From an uncultured Bacillus sp. (GTDB lineage Bacteria > Bacillota > Bacilli > Bacillales_B > DSM-18226): DNA of 62,375 nucleotides. The notes under the pieces are model-generated. The model did not search any database. It was not told where the DNA came from and saw only the letters and a list, made by a program, of their open reading frames with translations. Position 1 is the stretch's first letter, and the number at the start of each line of letters is the position of its first letter. This document shows, one piece after another, positions 45,762-54,571 of this stretch. The position numbers were made by a program, and so were the translations under genes. The stretch covers positions 1 to 62,375 of the forward strand of contig NZ_CAMLDX010000007.1 of assembly GCF_946478885.1 (NCBI RefSeq), written 5' to 3'.

Positions 45762-46712
45762 ATGCATGACTTTCATACCCACTTTATTCCGGATGATGTT
45801 CTAAGCTGGATTAAGGAAAATAAAAGCACCATTAATGCTGAGTGGCTAATAAAAGACAAGCATAAAAAGGATTTTCTGTTCGTCAATCAAAAGTGGGGCT
45901 TTGAGTTAAAACAGTCCTTTATTGATTTTAAGCTGTACACAAAGGAACAAGAACAAGCTGGCGTGTCATTTTCGATGATTTCCCCTATTCCGCAGCTCTT
46001 CTTGTATGACTTCCCGGAAGCAGTCAGCACAGAAATGTCCCAAGTCTATAATCAGGCACTTGCTCAGTTAGTGAGAAAAGCTCCGGAAAAGTTTTCCGCT
46101 GTCGGAACGGTCCCATTAACTTACCCTGATCAAGCGGCGCAAATATTAACAGAAGCCATGAATAATGGCTTAAAAGGGGCGATTATTGGCCCGGGAGTCA
46201 ATGGACATATGCTGTCCGACGACTTTTTCCAACCTTTCTTTGAGGAAGCAAACCGATTAAAGGCACTACTCTTCATTCATCCATTACTCTGTGAAGATCC
46301 CCGCATAAAGAGAAGAAAAATGCCAAATTTAATTGGGGTTCCATGGGAAACCACTGTGTGCGCCACAGATTTATTACTAAGCGGAAGTATTGATAAATAC
46401 CCTGATGTGAGAATTTTATTTTCTCACGGTGGAGGTTTCCTGCCCTATCAAATTGGACGCTTGGATAAAGGCTATGAACAATGGAAGCATGTCTCTTCTA
46501 ATCTTCAGGCGCCACCTTCCGAGTATATAAGACGTTTTTGGTATGACACCGTTCTGTGGAATTCTGACATTCTTGAATTCCTGATAAAAACAGTCGGCGA
46601 AGATCGAGTAGTAGCGGGATCGGATTATCCATTCGATTTAAGCGTATGGCCTCCGCAAGAAATTTCTGATAAAGGAGCCCGTTCTTTGCTCTATGGTGCT
46701 GTCATTCAATAA
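45762..46712 (+). CDS. Amidohydrolase-2 family decarboxylase, ACMSD/PraH-like
   Basis: A 316-residue TIM-barrel metalloenzyme of the ACMSD group. The metal motif is HTHFIP at the very N-terminus, further ligands are FIHPLL and FSHGGGF, and the Asp is in GSDYPFD. Such enzymes decarboxylate ring-cleavage semialdehydes. The next gene is a ring-cleavage dioxygenase, so a decarboxylation after ring opening (as with 5-carboxy-2-hydroxymuconate semialdehyde) is a reasonable inference. ATG 45762 follows AAGGAG. Confidence 0.75.
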   Translation: MHDFHTHFIPDDVLSWIKENKSTINAEWLIKDKHKKDFLFVNQKWGFELKQSFIDFKLYTKEQEQAGVSFSMISPIPQLFLYDFPEAVSTEMSQVYNQALAQLVRKAPEKFSAVGTVPLTYPDQAAQILTEAMNNGLKGAIIGPGVNGHMLSDDFFQPFFEEANRLKALLFIHPLLCEDPRIKRRKMPNLIGVPWETTVCATDLLLSGSIDKYPDVRILFSHGGGFLPYQIGRLDKGYEQWKHVSSNLQAPPSEYIRRFWYDTVLWNSDILEFLIKTVGEDRVVAGSDYPFDLSVWPPQEISDKGARSLLYGAVIQ

Positions 46713-46827
46713 TCCAGTAATTTCTAAAACATTATAAGTTACCATGACTGCAGTCTTCTTCATGAAATTCAGCAAAAATAAGATCTAAATAGTAAGCTTC
46801 ATTATTTCTATATTAGGAGGTATTAGT

Positions 46828-47676
46828 ATGTCCATCGAGTTAAGTATTCTTGCTCCGCACTTTCCAAGTATTTGTCATGAAGATCAAGTACCTGAGTTCC
46901 AGGAAGACATTAAAAATGCCATGAAAGATCTATCAAAGGATTTAAAGGAACTTAATCTGGACGTAATCGTGCTGGTATCCTGTCACTGGCCTTCCACCTT
47001 CACCCATTATATCGATTGCACTCCTACTCATAAAGGACTGCTTACTGCAACAGAAGCTCCCGATCTCATTAAGGATGTTCCGTATCAATATCCCGGAGAT
47101 GAGGAATTAGGGCAAGAACTAGTTCAGGCTGCACAGACAGCGGGCATCCAGACAGCCGTTGTAAACGACTCGCATTTCGTGTGGGATTATGGCACTGTTG
47201 TCCCTTTACGCTATCTTGTGCCAAATGAAGATATCCCCGTAATTAATATATCTGTTACCTTAACGGCTAGCTTGGATGAAACATACCAGTTAGGCAGGGA
47301 AATTGCCAAAGTCCTGCGAGCCTCTGACAAGAAGGCGGTATTTGTTGCAAGCGGTGCCCTATCTCATAATTTAGTGCGCGGCAGACATCACAAGCCGACC
47401 CTTTCTGAGCATGCATTGGATAAAGAATTTGTTCACTTATTGAGCAATAAAGATTATCAAGCCGCTTACAAAATGCTGCCGCAATACTCCGGCATGGCAA
47501 AGGTGGAATCCGGCGGACGCCACCTGGCAATGTTGTTCGGTATCCTGAATGAAGACAGTGTACCAACGTACTTGGGAGATGCTCAATCCTCTGGAAGCTG
47601 GAATGTGCTCATGACATTCGGAAAAACAAGAATTTCACATCAGAATGAAAATGCTGCAGAGACTTTTGCAAAGTAA
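46828..47676 (+). CDS. Class III extradiol ring-cleavage dioxygenase (LigB type)
   Basis: A 282-residue non-heme Fe(II) enzyme. Conserved elements: LAPHFPSICH (N-terminal His ligands), VLVSCHWPS, NDSHFVWDYGTVVPL, and VASGALSHNL with the catalytic His. It should open a catechol-type ring next to a hydroxyl. The downstream half of a two-gene unit with the ACMSD-like enzyme; a protocatechuate 2,3-cleavage route as in some Bacilli would fit. AGGAGG lies 8 nt before the start. Confidence 0.8.
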   Translation: MSIELSILAPHFPSICHEDQVPEFQEDIKNAMKDLSKDLKELNLDVIVLVSCHWPSTFTHYIDCTPTHKGLLTATEAPDLIKDVPYQYPGDEELGQELVQAAQTAGIQTAVVNDSHFVWDYGTVVPLRYLVPNEDIPVINISVTLTASLDETYQLGREIAKVLRASDKKAVFVASGALSHNLVRGRHHKPTLSEHALDKEFVHLLSNKDYQAAYKMLPQYSGMAKVESGGRHLAMLFGILNEDSVPTYLGDAQSSGSWNVLMTFGKTRISHQNENAAETFAK

Positions 47677-47767
47677 TTGCAAGATCTATCCCTTTGGATT
47701 CTATATTCGTCTAATGTTCAAGAACCTTAAACAGTTGTGATCCGTTGACGTCAATCGTTTTAGTGTT

Positions 47768-47788
47768 TGCGGCAGTTTATCTGCCGCA
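47768..47788 (+). terminator. Hairpin after the dioxygenase gene
   Basis: GCGGCAG, a short loop, then CTGCCGC. It has no long T-run, so termination would be weak. A T-rich minus-strand tail near 47885-47920 may end the convergent glycosyltransferase gene. Confidence 0.4.
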
Positions 47789-47962
47789 ATATTTGATAAA
47801 GCCATAATTTTGCGGTACTTTGCCTGCCTTTTGACCTTCATCCTGCCTTAAAATAGATCCCTTCTCTATTCGACTGATAAAAAAAAAACCCGGATTTAAA
47901 AAACCCAAGCTTCAATAATAAAAATACTTTTATTTGACAAACATGCCGCTCAAGTGATGATT

Positions 47963-49249
47963 TTACCGTACGTCATCAATCGATTTAACCACTGTATGGG
48001 CAATCGGTTTCCATTCCACATCCTTAAAAAGAGCGACAATCGAAATCGGAATATAGGTAAACATAAAAAACGGGAAAGTCATTGTGTAAATCATCTTCTT
48101 CCAGTTTGAACAATGTATTTTTTTCCACTCTGTCAAAGTCGTAATTAAACCGAGGATAAATAAAATCCCATAGTACCAGACAAAGGACTTGATCATCACC
48201 AGGTTGATTTCCTGAATAACCTCTTTTCCTTCTATCAATTCAAATAAACCGGCTAAATAAAATAAACTATTCACCAATATACTGAAGCTGGAAATAAGCA
48301 TGGCTGGCATAATCGTCATGGTCATATCATAACAGGAAAAGCGGTTGTGCTTTCTTTTAAAAATACCGCCGATCAAATCCCTGCCATATTTCGCAAAAAC
48401 TTGGTAAAAACCTTTCGCCCAGCGCATTCTTTGATGCCATGACTGCTCAAATGTGACCGGTTGCTCATCGTAGAACACCGCCCTTCTGCAGTAGCCAATC
48501 TTTTCCCCTTTGATGATTTGTGAAACAGAAAATTCTATATCCTCTGTTAGAAGATGATGATTCCAGCCGCCATTTTCTTTAATTAAGTCAGCATGTACGA
48601 GGAATCCCGTCCCAGAAATGGCACAACTGGAGTTTAAGACAGTTCTTGGCAGATTGAGATATTCAGCCTCATGCAAAAACCAGAGAGCATAGCCGGCAGA
48701 AATCCAATTCTGATCATAGTTTTTCGAGTTTCGATAGCTCGTCACGACTCGATAGCCTTGGTTAAATGTCTTATTCATTTCCGCTATATACTGTTCATCT
48801 AGGAGATTATCTGCATCAAATACAAAATACCCTTTATATTTCCTTGAAGAATATTCCTTTTCAATGATATTAATCATAAAATCCAAGGCATATCCTTTTC
48901 CAATTTTAACTGTATTAAACCTTTCCCGAACGATGGCTCCCTCTCTCTTTGCCACCCTTGCTGTTTGATCCGTACAGTTATCTGCAACCACGAAAATATC
49001 AAGCAAATCCTTAGGGTATTTCTGATTCTTTATGCTTCGAATCAACTGGCCAATGACAAGCTCCTCATTTCTAGCCGCTACAATGACAGCATATCGGTTT
49101 AGATGATCGTTTCCTTTCTCTAATTTTTCATTCCATTTTGCTTTGAAGGCAACAAGCATATAAAAAAACTGATACACATACATCAATGCAAATAATAGGA
49201 ACATGACAAAGTTGAAACGTTCAATAATTGTTAATATAGACGAATCCAA
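47963..49249 (-). CDS. Membrane glycosyltransferase, family 2
   Basis: A 428-residue processive-type GT2. TM1 is residues 12-33; the catalytic domain has VIVAARNEE, VVADNCTDQT, FDADN (DxD), LLTEDIEFS and QRMRWAKG (QxxRW). At least three TM segments follow (residues ~310-415). The Q-x-x-R-W motif places it with cellulose/hyaluronan-synthase-like polymerising enzymes. The start is TTG 49249, 7 nt after GGAGG. Polymer unknown; no capsule genes adjoin it. Confidence 0.82.
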   Translation of the reverse strand: MDSSILTIIERFNFVMFLLFALMYVYQFFYMLVAFKAKWNEKLEKGNDHLNRYAVIVAARNEELVIGQLIRSIKNQKYPKDLLDIFVVADNCTDQTARVAKREGAIVRERFNTVKIGKGYALDFMINIIEKEYSSRKYKGYFVFDADNLLDEQYIAEMNKTFNQGYRVVTSYRNSKNYDQNWISAGYALWFLHEAEYLNLPRTVLNSSCAISGTGFLVHADLIKENGGWNHHLLTEDIEFSVSQIIKGEKIGYCRRAVFYDEQPVTFEQSWHQRMRWAKGFYQVFAKYGRDLIGGIFKRKHNRFSCYDMTMTIMPAMLISSFSILVNSLFYLAGLFELIEGKEVIQEINLVMIKSFVWYYGILFILGLITTLTEWKKIHCSNWKKMIYTMTFPFFMFTYIPISIVALFKDVEWKPIAHTVVKSIDDVR

Positions 49250-49743
49250 GGCTATACCTCCACACCATCAGCTTTTTTCTTACATTTTCTCTGATTACAT
49301 TCCCAAAAGATGAGCCGTTATGGGACAACGGATATTTTGATAATCCAGCCTGATTTTATGAGAATATAAACATTATTTAACCTGATCCTGCCCTCTATTA
49401 AGACTCAAATAATCCACAAATTGCAGATTTTTGAGTAATAACAGTACTCCTTAAAAACTAAGTGTAAAATACCATTTCGAAAGTAGAATGAAGGCAGTGT
49501 TAAGAGTAGGTAAATTTTTAATATTACAAATATTAAGCTGGGTGTGTTACAAAGCTAATAGTGTATAAAAACAGAAGCCTTTCCATCGGAAAGACTTCAA
49601 CCCTAATTCGAGAGGGAATCTGCTTCAACGCTTCATTTTTGAAGGACTCGCCCATCACTACTTTTCGTAAATTGCAATATTAAATGCAACACTTAATGAA
49701 ATACCAGTAAACCAATGATTAAATAGAATGGGGAATTCTGCGC

Positions 49744-49949
49744 AACTTTACATGGAGTGGAGGCATGGTAGCCTGGTTGGCCCAGCCAGTTTTCCTGTAA
49801 AGCTGGCTTCCTGGCTGGAAGTCATGCCTGTTGAAGGTCCGTTCAAGTTGCTCAACACATGTTAAACAAAAATGCTCTGTTATATCTAAGAGGCCAACAG
49901 GACCCATTCCTCCAGAAACTTATAACCGCTGTAAAGTTAATAAGTTTCC
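49744..49949. repeat. MITE-like or structured-RNA-like island
   Basis: GC-richer than its surroundings and bounded by inverted AACTTTACA (49744-49752) and TGTAAAGTT (49930-49938). Nested complementary pairs: AGGCATG/CATGCCT (49761/49823), CCAGCCAG/CTGGCTGG (49782/49811), and long-range CCTGGTTGGCC/GGCCAACAGG (49772/49892). A minus ORF of 62 codons across it has no ribosome binding site and matches nothing I know. Confidence 0.45.
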
Positions 49950-50056
49950 CTTCTTTCACAAAATATGAATAGTTACAAGCGATCTCGACATCATCTTTTT
50001 TTCAGGTTTCTATTGAATTATAATTCAAATAGTGATAATATAACTTTTGTACTAAA

Positions 50057-50079
50057 TGACCAGGATTGTCATATGGTCA
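50057..50079. promoter_or_regulatory. TetR operator site 1
   Basis: TGACCA-N11-TGGTCA, a perfect 6-bp inverted repeat in a 23-bp unit, 26 bp upstream of the tetR start. It suggests autoregulation. Confidence 0.65.
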
Positions 50080-50104
50080 CTTTTAGGAATTGAGGTGAAG
50101 GATA

Positions 50105-50680
50105 CTGACCATTGATCGAAAAAAACTCATTATTGAAGCAGCTGCAAAATCATTTTCCCAATTTGGTTACAAAGCAACAACAATGGATCAAGTTGCCAAA
50201 CTGGCCAACGTCGGAAAAGGGACCATTTATACTTTCTTTAAAAATAAAGAGGAACTGTTTGATCAAATCATTTCTTCCCTGATTAGGGAGATGAAAGTGG
50301 CAGCTGAAACGGTCATGGACGATAATCTGTCGTTCTACGAAAATGCCAATCGTGCTCTCTACACATTATTGGAATTTAGGAAGGAACACCAATTAACGAT
50401 TAAACTGGTTCAAGAAGAAAGGGAAATGGGAACCCGTGAAGTATTTGATGTTTTGCGAAGGCTGGAGCAAATGATTGTCTCCTATATTAAAGATATTATT
50501 ATCAAAGCCGTTGATAAAGGTGAAATAAAACCATGCAACCCTGAATTAACCGCCTTCGTAATGTTAAAATTGTATATTTCTCTTATTTTTGATTGGGAGC
50601 AGAATCACCAATCGTTGAAAAAAGAAGAAATTTTTGACGTGTTTGAATTATATATACTGAAAGGATTATCGAATTCCTGA
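50105..50680 (+). CDS. TetR-family repressor with a probable CTG start
   Basis: A 191-residue regulator if started at CTG 50105, which lies 7 nt after GAGGTG. The N-terminus then reads MTIDRKKLIIEAAAKSFSQF, a normal TetR helix 1. The first ATG (50183) would cut into the HTH (TTMDQVAKLANVGKGTIYTFF) and remove helix 1. The frame is closed by TGA just upstream, so CTG or ATT 50111 are the only sensible starts. The C-terminal ligand domain is ordinary. It is divided from the YhgE/Pip gene by a 237-bp operator region, as in yhgD-yhgE pairs. Confidence 0.8.
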   Translation: MTIDRKKLIIEAAAKSFSQFGYKATTMDQVAKLANVGKGTIYTFFKNKEELFDQIISSLIREMKVAAETVMDDNLSFYENANRALYTLLEFRKEHQLTIKLVQEEREMGTREVFDVLRRLEQMIVSYIKDIIIKAVDKGEIKPCNPELTAFVMLKLYISLIFDWEQNHQSLKKEEIFDVFELYILKGLSNS

Positions 50681-50703
50681 TAATCCATTACTTTTCCAAA
50701 AAG

Positions 50704-50726
50704 TGACCAAATGATAAAAATAGTCA
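50704..50726. promoter_or_regulatory. TetR operator site 2
   Basis: TGACCAAATGATAAAA then TAGTCA: same 23-bp layout as site 1, located just after tetR. Confidence 0.6.
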
Positions 50727-50782
50727 AATCTTCTCACCTTTCGAACAATCAAAGGAATCAAGTATTATTTTTTATAAAAAAA

Positions 50783-50805
50783 TGACTAAATGAGAAGAAC
50801 AGTCA
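50783..50805. promoter_or_regulatory. TetR operator site 3
   Basis: TGACTAAATGAGAAGA then CAGTCA: 23 bp, 79 bp from site 2 by start positions. Confidence 0.6.
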
Positions 50806-50867
50806 TTTTGTAAAATTATAAGAAGCTATTTTAGCAATGACAAATTAAGAGATTTTTTTGATTAAAA

Positions 50868-50890
50868 TGAGCAAATGAATAAAATGGTCA
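50868..50890. promoter_or_regulatory. TetR operator site 4
   Basis: TGAGCAAATGAATAAA then TGGTCA: 23 bp, 27 bp before the YhgE/Pip start codon, overlapping the likely leader or promoter. Confidence 0.6.
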
Positions 50891-50917
50891 ATTATTAATT
50901 AAGGTGGGAATAGAAGA

Positions 50918-53206
50918 ATGAAAGACTCATTGTTTTTATCTGAATGGAAGTTGATTTTTCAGAACAAGAAAATCCTCATTCCGATTCTTGCGGTTATATG
51001 TGTGCCGATTCTTTATGCCGGCATGTTCCTTTGGGCGTTCTGGGATCCTTATGCCCATCTGGATGATTTGCCTGTTGCTGTGGTAAATCAGGACAAAGGG
51101 GCCGAATATAATAGTGAAACTTTGAAGTTGGGAAATCAACTTATCGACAATTTGAAGGAAAATGAGACCTTTCAATTTCATTTTGTATCAAAAAGTGAAG
51201 GCGAGCAAGGATTGGAAAATCAAAAGTATTACATGTTAATTGAAATACCGGAGGATTTTTCAGAAAATGCTACTACCTTATTGGATGAACAACCTAAAAA
51301 ATTAACACTACAGTATATTCCTAATGAAAGCTATAACTTCCTCTCTTCACAAATTGGGGAAACAGCAGCAAAAGAAATTAAAAGCGCGGTTGCCAAAGAA
51401 GTGACAGCAACTTACGCAGAAACGATGTTTGATAAAGTTCAGGAAATGGCTGACGGTCTTGGCAAGGCAGGCGATGGAGCAGGTCAGATAGATGATGGAG
51501 CAGTCAAACTCGAGGAAGGCTCACATACGCTTAAAGATAACTTAAAAGTATTGGCAGAAAAGTCCATTGAGTTTAACAACGGGGTACTGCAGGCGCAATC
51601 AGGATCCTCCACATTAGCGGAAGGGACCAGTGAATTTAAGAATGGAGTCAATCAATTAACAGATGGAAGCGGAAAGTTATTTGCTGCTTCAAAAGAATTG
51701 CAAAATGGGTCCCAACAATTAGCAGATGGTGTAGTTAAATCTAATAAAGTACTTCAAGAAATGGATGAAAAGCTTCCCACTCTTGTGGCAGGAACCAGTC
51801 AGGTTAAAGACGGATTGGCTCAGTTTCAAAGTGAACTGCCTGGAAAAATGGCTGGGGCAATTGATCAACAAATTCAGCCTAAAACAGGTCAATTGTCAGC
51901 TGATCTAGCCGAGCAAATTTCTAAGCAGCAGTCCGCTCAAATGACTCAGATCTTTGGAATGTTGCAAGGTCAGGTTGATCCGGCTGTCCTTGAATCTATT
52001 CAAAAACAACTAGTGGAACAAACACCTTCAAAAGAAAATTTACAACTGCAGCTGCAGCAGAGTATCAATGAAGAAATGTCCGGTTTATCAAATGATTTGG
52101 AGCAACAAATTCAATCCGCAACAGCTCCAACCTTTAATCAACTAATGGCTGGGCTTACAACGATTCATGATAATCAAGCGGCCTTACAAAATGGTGTGCA
52201 TCAATTGGCAGACGGCTCTACGCAGCTGAATAAAGGTGCGCAAAGGATTATGGAAGGTCAAAATGAGTATGTTAATAACTATCAATTTTTTAACCAAAAA
52301 CTAAATGAAGCCGGTATCGGAGCTGGAAAGCTTGCTGAAGGTGCAAATCAATTAAACAGCGGCATGGAACAGATTTCGGATGGATCATCACAAATGAGTG
52401 GCGGTGCAGGAAAACTGGCAAATGGTTCTGACGAGTTGGCAGAGGGAACAGTCCAATTAGAAGATGGAATAAATGAATTGAAAGAAAAACTAGGCAATGC
52501 AGCAGATCAAGCAAGCTCTGTTTCAGCAGATGATGACACCTACAACATGATGGGCGATCCGGTGACATTGGATAAAAATCCTATAAACAAAGTGCCAAAC
52601 TATGGTATTGGATTTACTCCATATTTCCTATCTCTAGGGTTATTTGTCGGAGCATTGTTAGTGACGATTGTATATCATTTAAAAATGCCTGCCATAAAAC
52701 CAAAAAACGGTTTTACATGGTTCATGAGTAAATTTGGTGTGATTGCCATTGTTGGAATCATCCAAGCACTTTTGGCCGATGTGATTCTTTTATTCGGTTT
52801 AAAAATTGACGTTCAAAGTGTTCCGCTCTTTATCATGACTTCAATCGTCATTAGCATTACATTCATGGCGCTTATTCAATTTTTTGTCACGTTGTTCGCG
52901 AATGCAGGAAGATTTGTGGCCATCGTCATTCTCATCATGCAATTGACGACTAGCGCAGGAACATTCCCGCTTGAATTAATACCAAAAGTCTTGCAGCCAA
53001 TCAACGCTGTACTTCCTATGACCTATACAGTACAGGCATTAAAGGCGGTCATCTCTAGCGGAGATTTCTCCTATATGTGGCATAACATTGGAATATTAAT
53101 GCTGTATATAATAGGGTTCTCTGTCCTTACAATTGGATATTTTGTATTCTCATATAAACACAGCTATCAAGAAAAGGAAATTCAAGGCGAACATGTAGTT
53201 GTATAA
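50918..53206 (+). CDS. yhgE: YhgE/Pip-domain membrane protein
   Basis: A 762-residue protein: one TM helix near residue 20-40, then a long extracytoplasmic region, then five TM segments (residues ~565-750, ABC-2-like). The extracytoplasmic part (~185-530) has many copies of an x-x-x-Leu-x-x-Gly heptad pattern (for example LADGSTQLNKGAQ), the mark of the YhgE/Pip family (phage infection protein; EsaA relatives). Proposed roles are phage receptor or solute/lipid efflux. It is under the adjacent TetR. It starts after AAGGTGGG. Confidence 0.88.
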   Translation: MKDSLFLSEWKLIFQNKKILIPILAVICVPILYAGMFLWAFWDPYAHLDDLPVAVVNQDKGAEYNSETLKLGNQLIDNLKENETFQFHFVSKSEGEQGLENQKYYMLIEIPEDFSENATTLLDEQPKKLTLQYIPNESYNFLSSQIGETAAKEIKSAVAKEVTATYAETMFDKVQEMADGLGKAGDGAGQIDDGAVKLEEGSHTLKDNLKVLAEKSIEFNNGVLQAQSGSSTLAEGTSEFKNGVNQLTDGSGKLFAASKELQNGSQQLADGVVKSNKVLQEMDEKLPTLVAGTSQVKDGLAQFQSELPGKMAGAIDQQIQPKTGQLSADLAEQISKQQSAQMTQIFGMLQGQVDPAVLESIQKQLVEQTPSKENLQLQLQQSINEEMSGLSNDLEQQIQSATAPTFNQLMAGLTTIHDNQAALQNGVHQLADGSTQLNKGAQRIMEGQNEYVNNYQFFNQKLNEAGIGAGKLAEGANQLNSGMEQISDGSSQMSGGAGKLANGSDELAEGTVQLEDGINELKEKLGNAADQASSVSADDDTYNMMGDPVTLDKNPINKVPNYGIGFTPYFLSLGLFVGALLVTIVYHLKMPAIKPKNGFTWFMSKFGVIAIVGIIQALLADVILLFGLKIDVQSVPLFIMTSIVISITFMALIQFFVTLFANAGRFVAIVILIMQLTTSAGTFPLELIPKVLQPINAVLPMTYTVQALKAVISSGDFSYMWHNIGILMLYIIGFSVLTIGYFVFSYKHSYQEKEIQGEHVVV

Positions 53207-53252
53207 ATGGTGATTAGGACATTCATTTGTCACCGAAAACCTTCTAAGATTA

Positions 53253-53289
53253 AGCTCTGTAAGAAATAGACTCTTACAGAGCTTTTTTT
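53253..53289 (+). terminator. Terminator of the YhgE/Pip gene
   Basis: AGCTCTGTAAGA and TCTTACAGAGCT (12-bp perfect arms), then a T-run. Confidence 0.88.
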
Positions 53290-53388
53290 GTTAAGACTAA
53301 ATACACAAAAAACATTTAAGCTCTCCATTTAAAACCTGTTGATCATCACTGATACATATTGTACCTATTTAAGATTTGTTTAGAATTC

Positions 53389-53895
53389 CTACGGAAACGA
53401 GGAAAGAAATTTATAAATTTGTGTAACTGCTCTTTTTTTCTTCGTTTTCGCTGTTCTTCTTCTGTTTCCCATTCCCTGCGTTCCTTCCAGTCTTCCGATA
53501 CGATCTTTTAATAGTTTAGTAATATTATGTACAGAAAGTTCCTGAACTATTTGGAAAAATGCTTCCTGTTTTCCGAAAAGACTTTGCAGCACTACTACGG
53601 TTGCTTCTGCAACGTCATCCATATCACCTTCCATGACATTAAAACGATGTGTCTTATCACCTTCCGGATCAATATAAATATATGGAACTTCCATTACTTT
53701 TTTGCAATATTCCTTCACATCCTGTGCAAGATCGCCTTTTGGCTCTATTACAGATAGGCCTAGTTTTTTTGAATTCGCAATTGATAAATCATTGGTTTTA
53801 AGACAGTTGCTGTTTTTCCGTAGCGAGTAGGTCCTATTGCCAGCATATGAGTAAAAGGATCATCCCCCTCCCCATATAACATCATCTTTGGTCAT
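53389..53895 (-). pseudogene. Fragment of a TraG/VirD4-like conjugative coupling protein
   Basis: Frame pieces on the minus strand read, in order: DDPFTHMLAIGPTRYGKTATVLKPMI (P-loop GPTRYGKT; split here for length only by family convention), a frame change, then GLSVIEPKGDLAQDVKEYCKK, then YIDPEGDKTHRFNVMEGD and LFGKQEAFFQIVQ. This is the order seen in T4SS coupling ATPases, which are ~600-700 residues; here ~165 codons remain. At least one frameshift separates the P-loop part from the rest, and the C-terminal two-thirds are gone (replaced by a basic tail). A relic of a conjugative element. Confidence 0.65.
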
Positions 53896-54065
53896 TAACA
53901 TCCTCCTTACGTTTCAACTAATTGCTATTTTAATAGTATTAACTTATCAGTTTGGTGATTGCTAAAAGACTAAGAATAAGAAAGACATTTCTTTTTAAAA
54001 ACTTTCGTCATGTTAAAAACTCCACTTTATTTAAATAAGCATTTCCTTATTTGTTACTTAAAGAA

Positions 54066-54090
54066 AACCAAGAGTGCTAGCCTCTTGGTT
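54066..54090 (-). terminator. Terminator of the ars operon
   Basis: AACCAAGAG and CTCTTGGTT around TGCTAGC, just beyond the arsC stop on the minus strand, followed by TTTC. Confidence 0.6.
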
Positions 54091-54101
54091 ATTTGATTGT
54101 G

Positions 54102-54527
54102 TTATTCTCCTGTTTCAGCAAAACGTTTGATTCTTTCCCCAATTTCATCGCGAACGCGCTGGAAGAAAGCCCATTTTTCCCCCTCTGTACCTTGCACTTT
54201 TGCCGGGTCATCAAAGCCCCAGTGTTCGCGTTTTACATGCGGCGGTGTCATTGGGCATTTGTCAGCAGCATCCCCGCATAAGGTAACCACTAAATTAGCA
54301 TTATTAAGAATAACAGGGTCAATGATATCGGATGTTTGATTCGAAATATCAATTCCTGCCTCTGCCATGGCTTTTACTGCATTTGGATTTAAGCCATGTG
54401 CTTCAATACCAGCACTGCGGACATCCCATTCGTTTGGATCCAGATATTTTTTCGCCCAGCCCTCTGCCATTTGGCTTCTGCAAGAATTCCCTGTACATAA
54501 AAAGTAAATCGTTTTTTTATTATTCAT
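54102..54527 (-). CDS. arsC: Arsenate reductase ArsC (thioredoxin-dependent)
   Basis: A 141-residue low-molecular-weight-phosphatase-fold enzyme reducing arsenate to arsenite. The P-loop is CTGNSCRS (Cys11), and the redox pair is Cys84 and Cys91 (CGDAADKCP). A TTG one codon upstream is also readable; ATG 54527 is better placed behind GGGAGG. It is last in arsR-acr3-arsC, 44 bp after acr3. Confidence 0.95.
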   Translation of the reverse strand: MNNKKTIYFLCTGNSCRSQMAEGWAKKYLDPNEWDVRSAGIEAHGLNPNAVKAMAEAGIDISNQTSDIIDPVILNNANLVVTLCGDAADKCPMTPPHVKREHWGFDDPAKVQGTEGEKWAFFQRVRDEIGERIKRFAETGE

Positions 54528-54571
54528 CAAAATGCCTCCCTAGTTGTTTTCTTTTTAAAAAATAAATTTCT

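Larger units (their letters stand above)
49250..50104. other. Long intergenic region with an embedded structured island
   Basis: 855 bp with no convincing gene. AT-rich flanks surround the compositionally distinct island at 49744-49949. The last part holds the tetR promoter and its first operator. Confidence 0.5.

Noticed and set aside
49719..49907. 62-codon minus ORF as a gene
   Set aside because: No ribosome binding site, no recognisable motif, and it overlays the inverted-repeat island.
49250..50104. CRISPR array or tRNA cluster in the long gap
   Set aside because: No regularly spaced direct repeats and no cloverleaf-like sequence were found.
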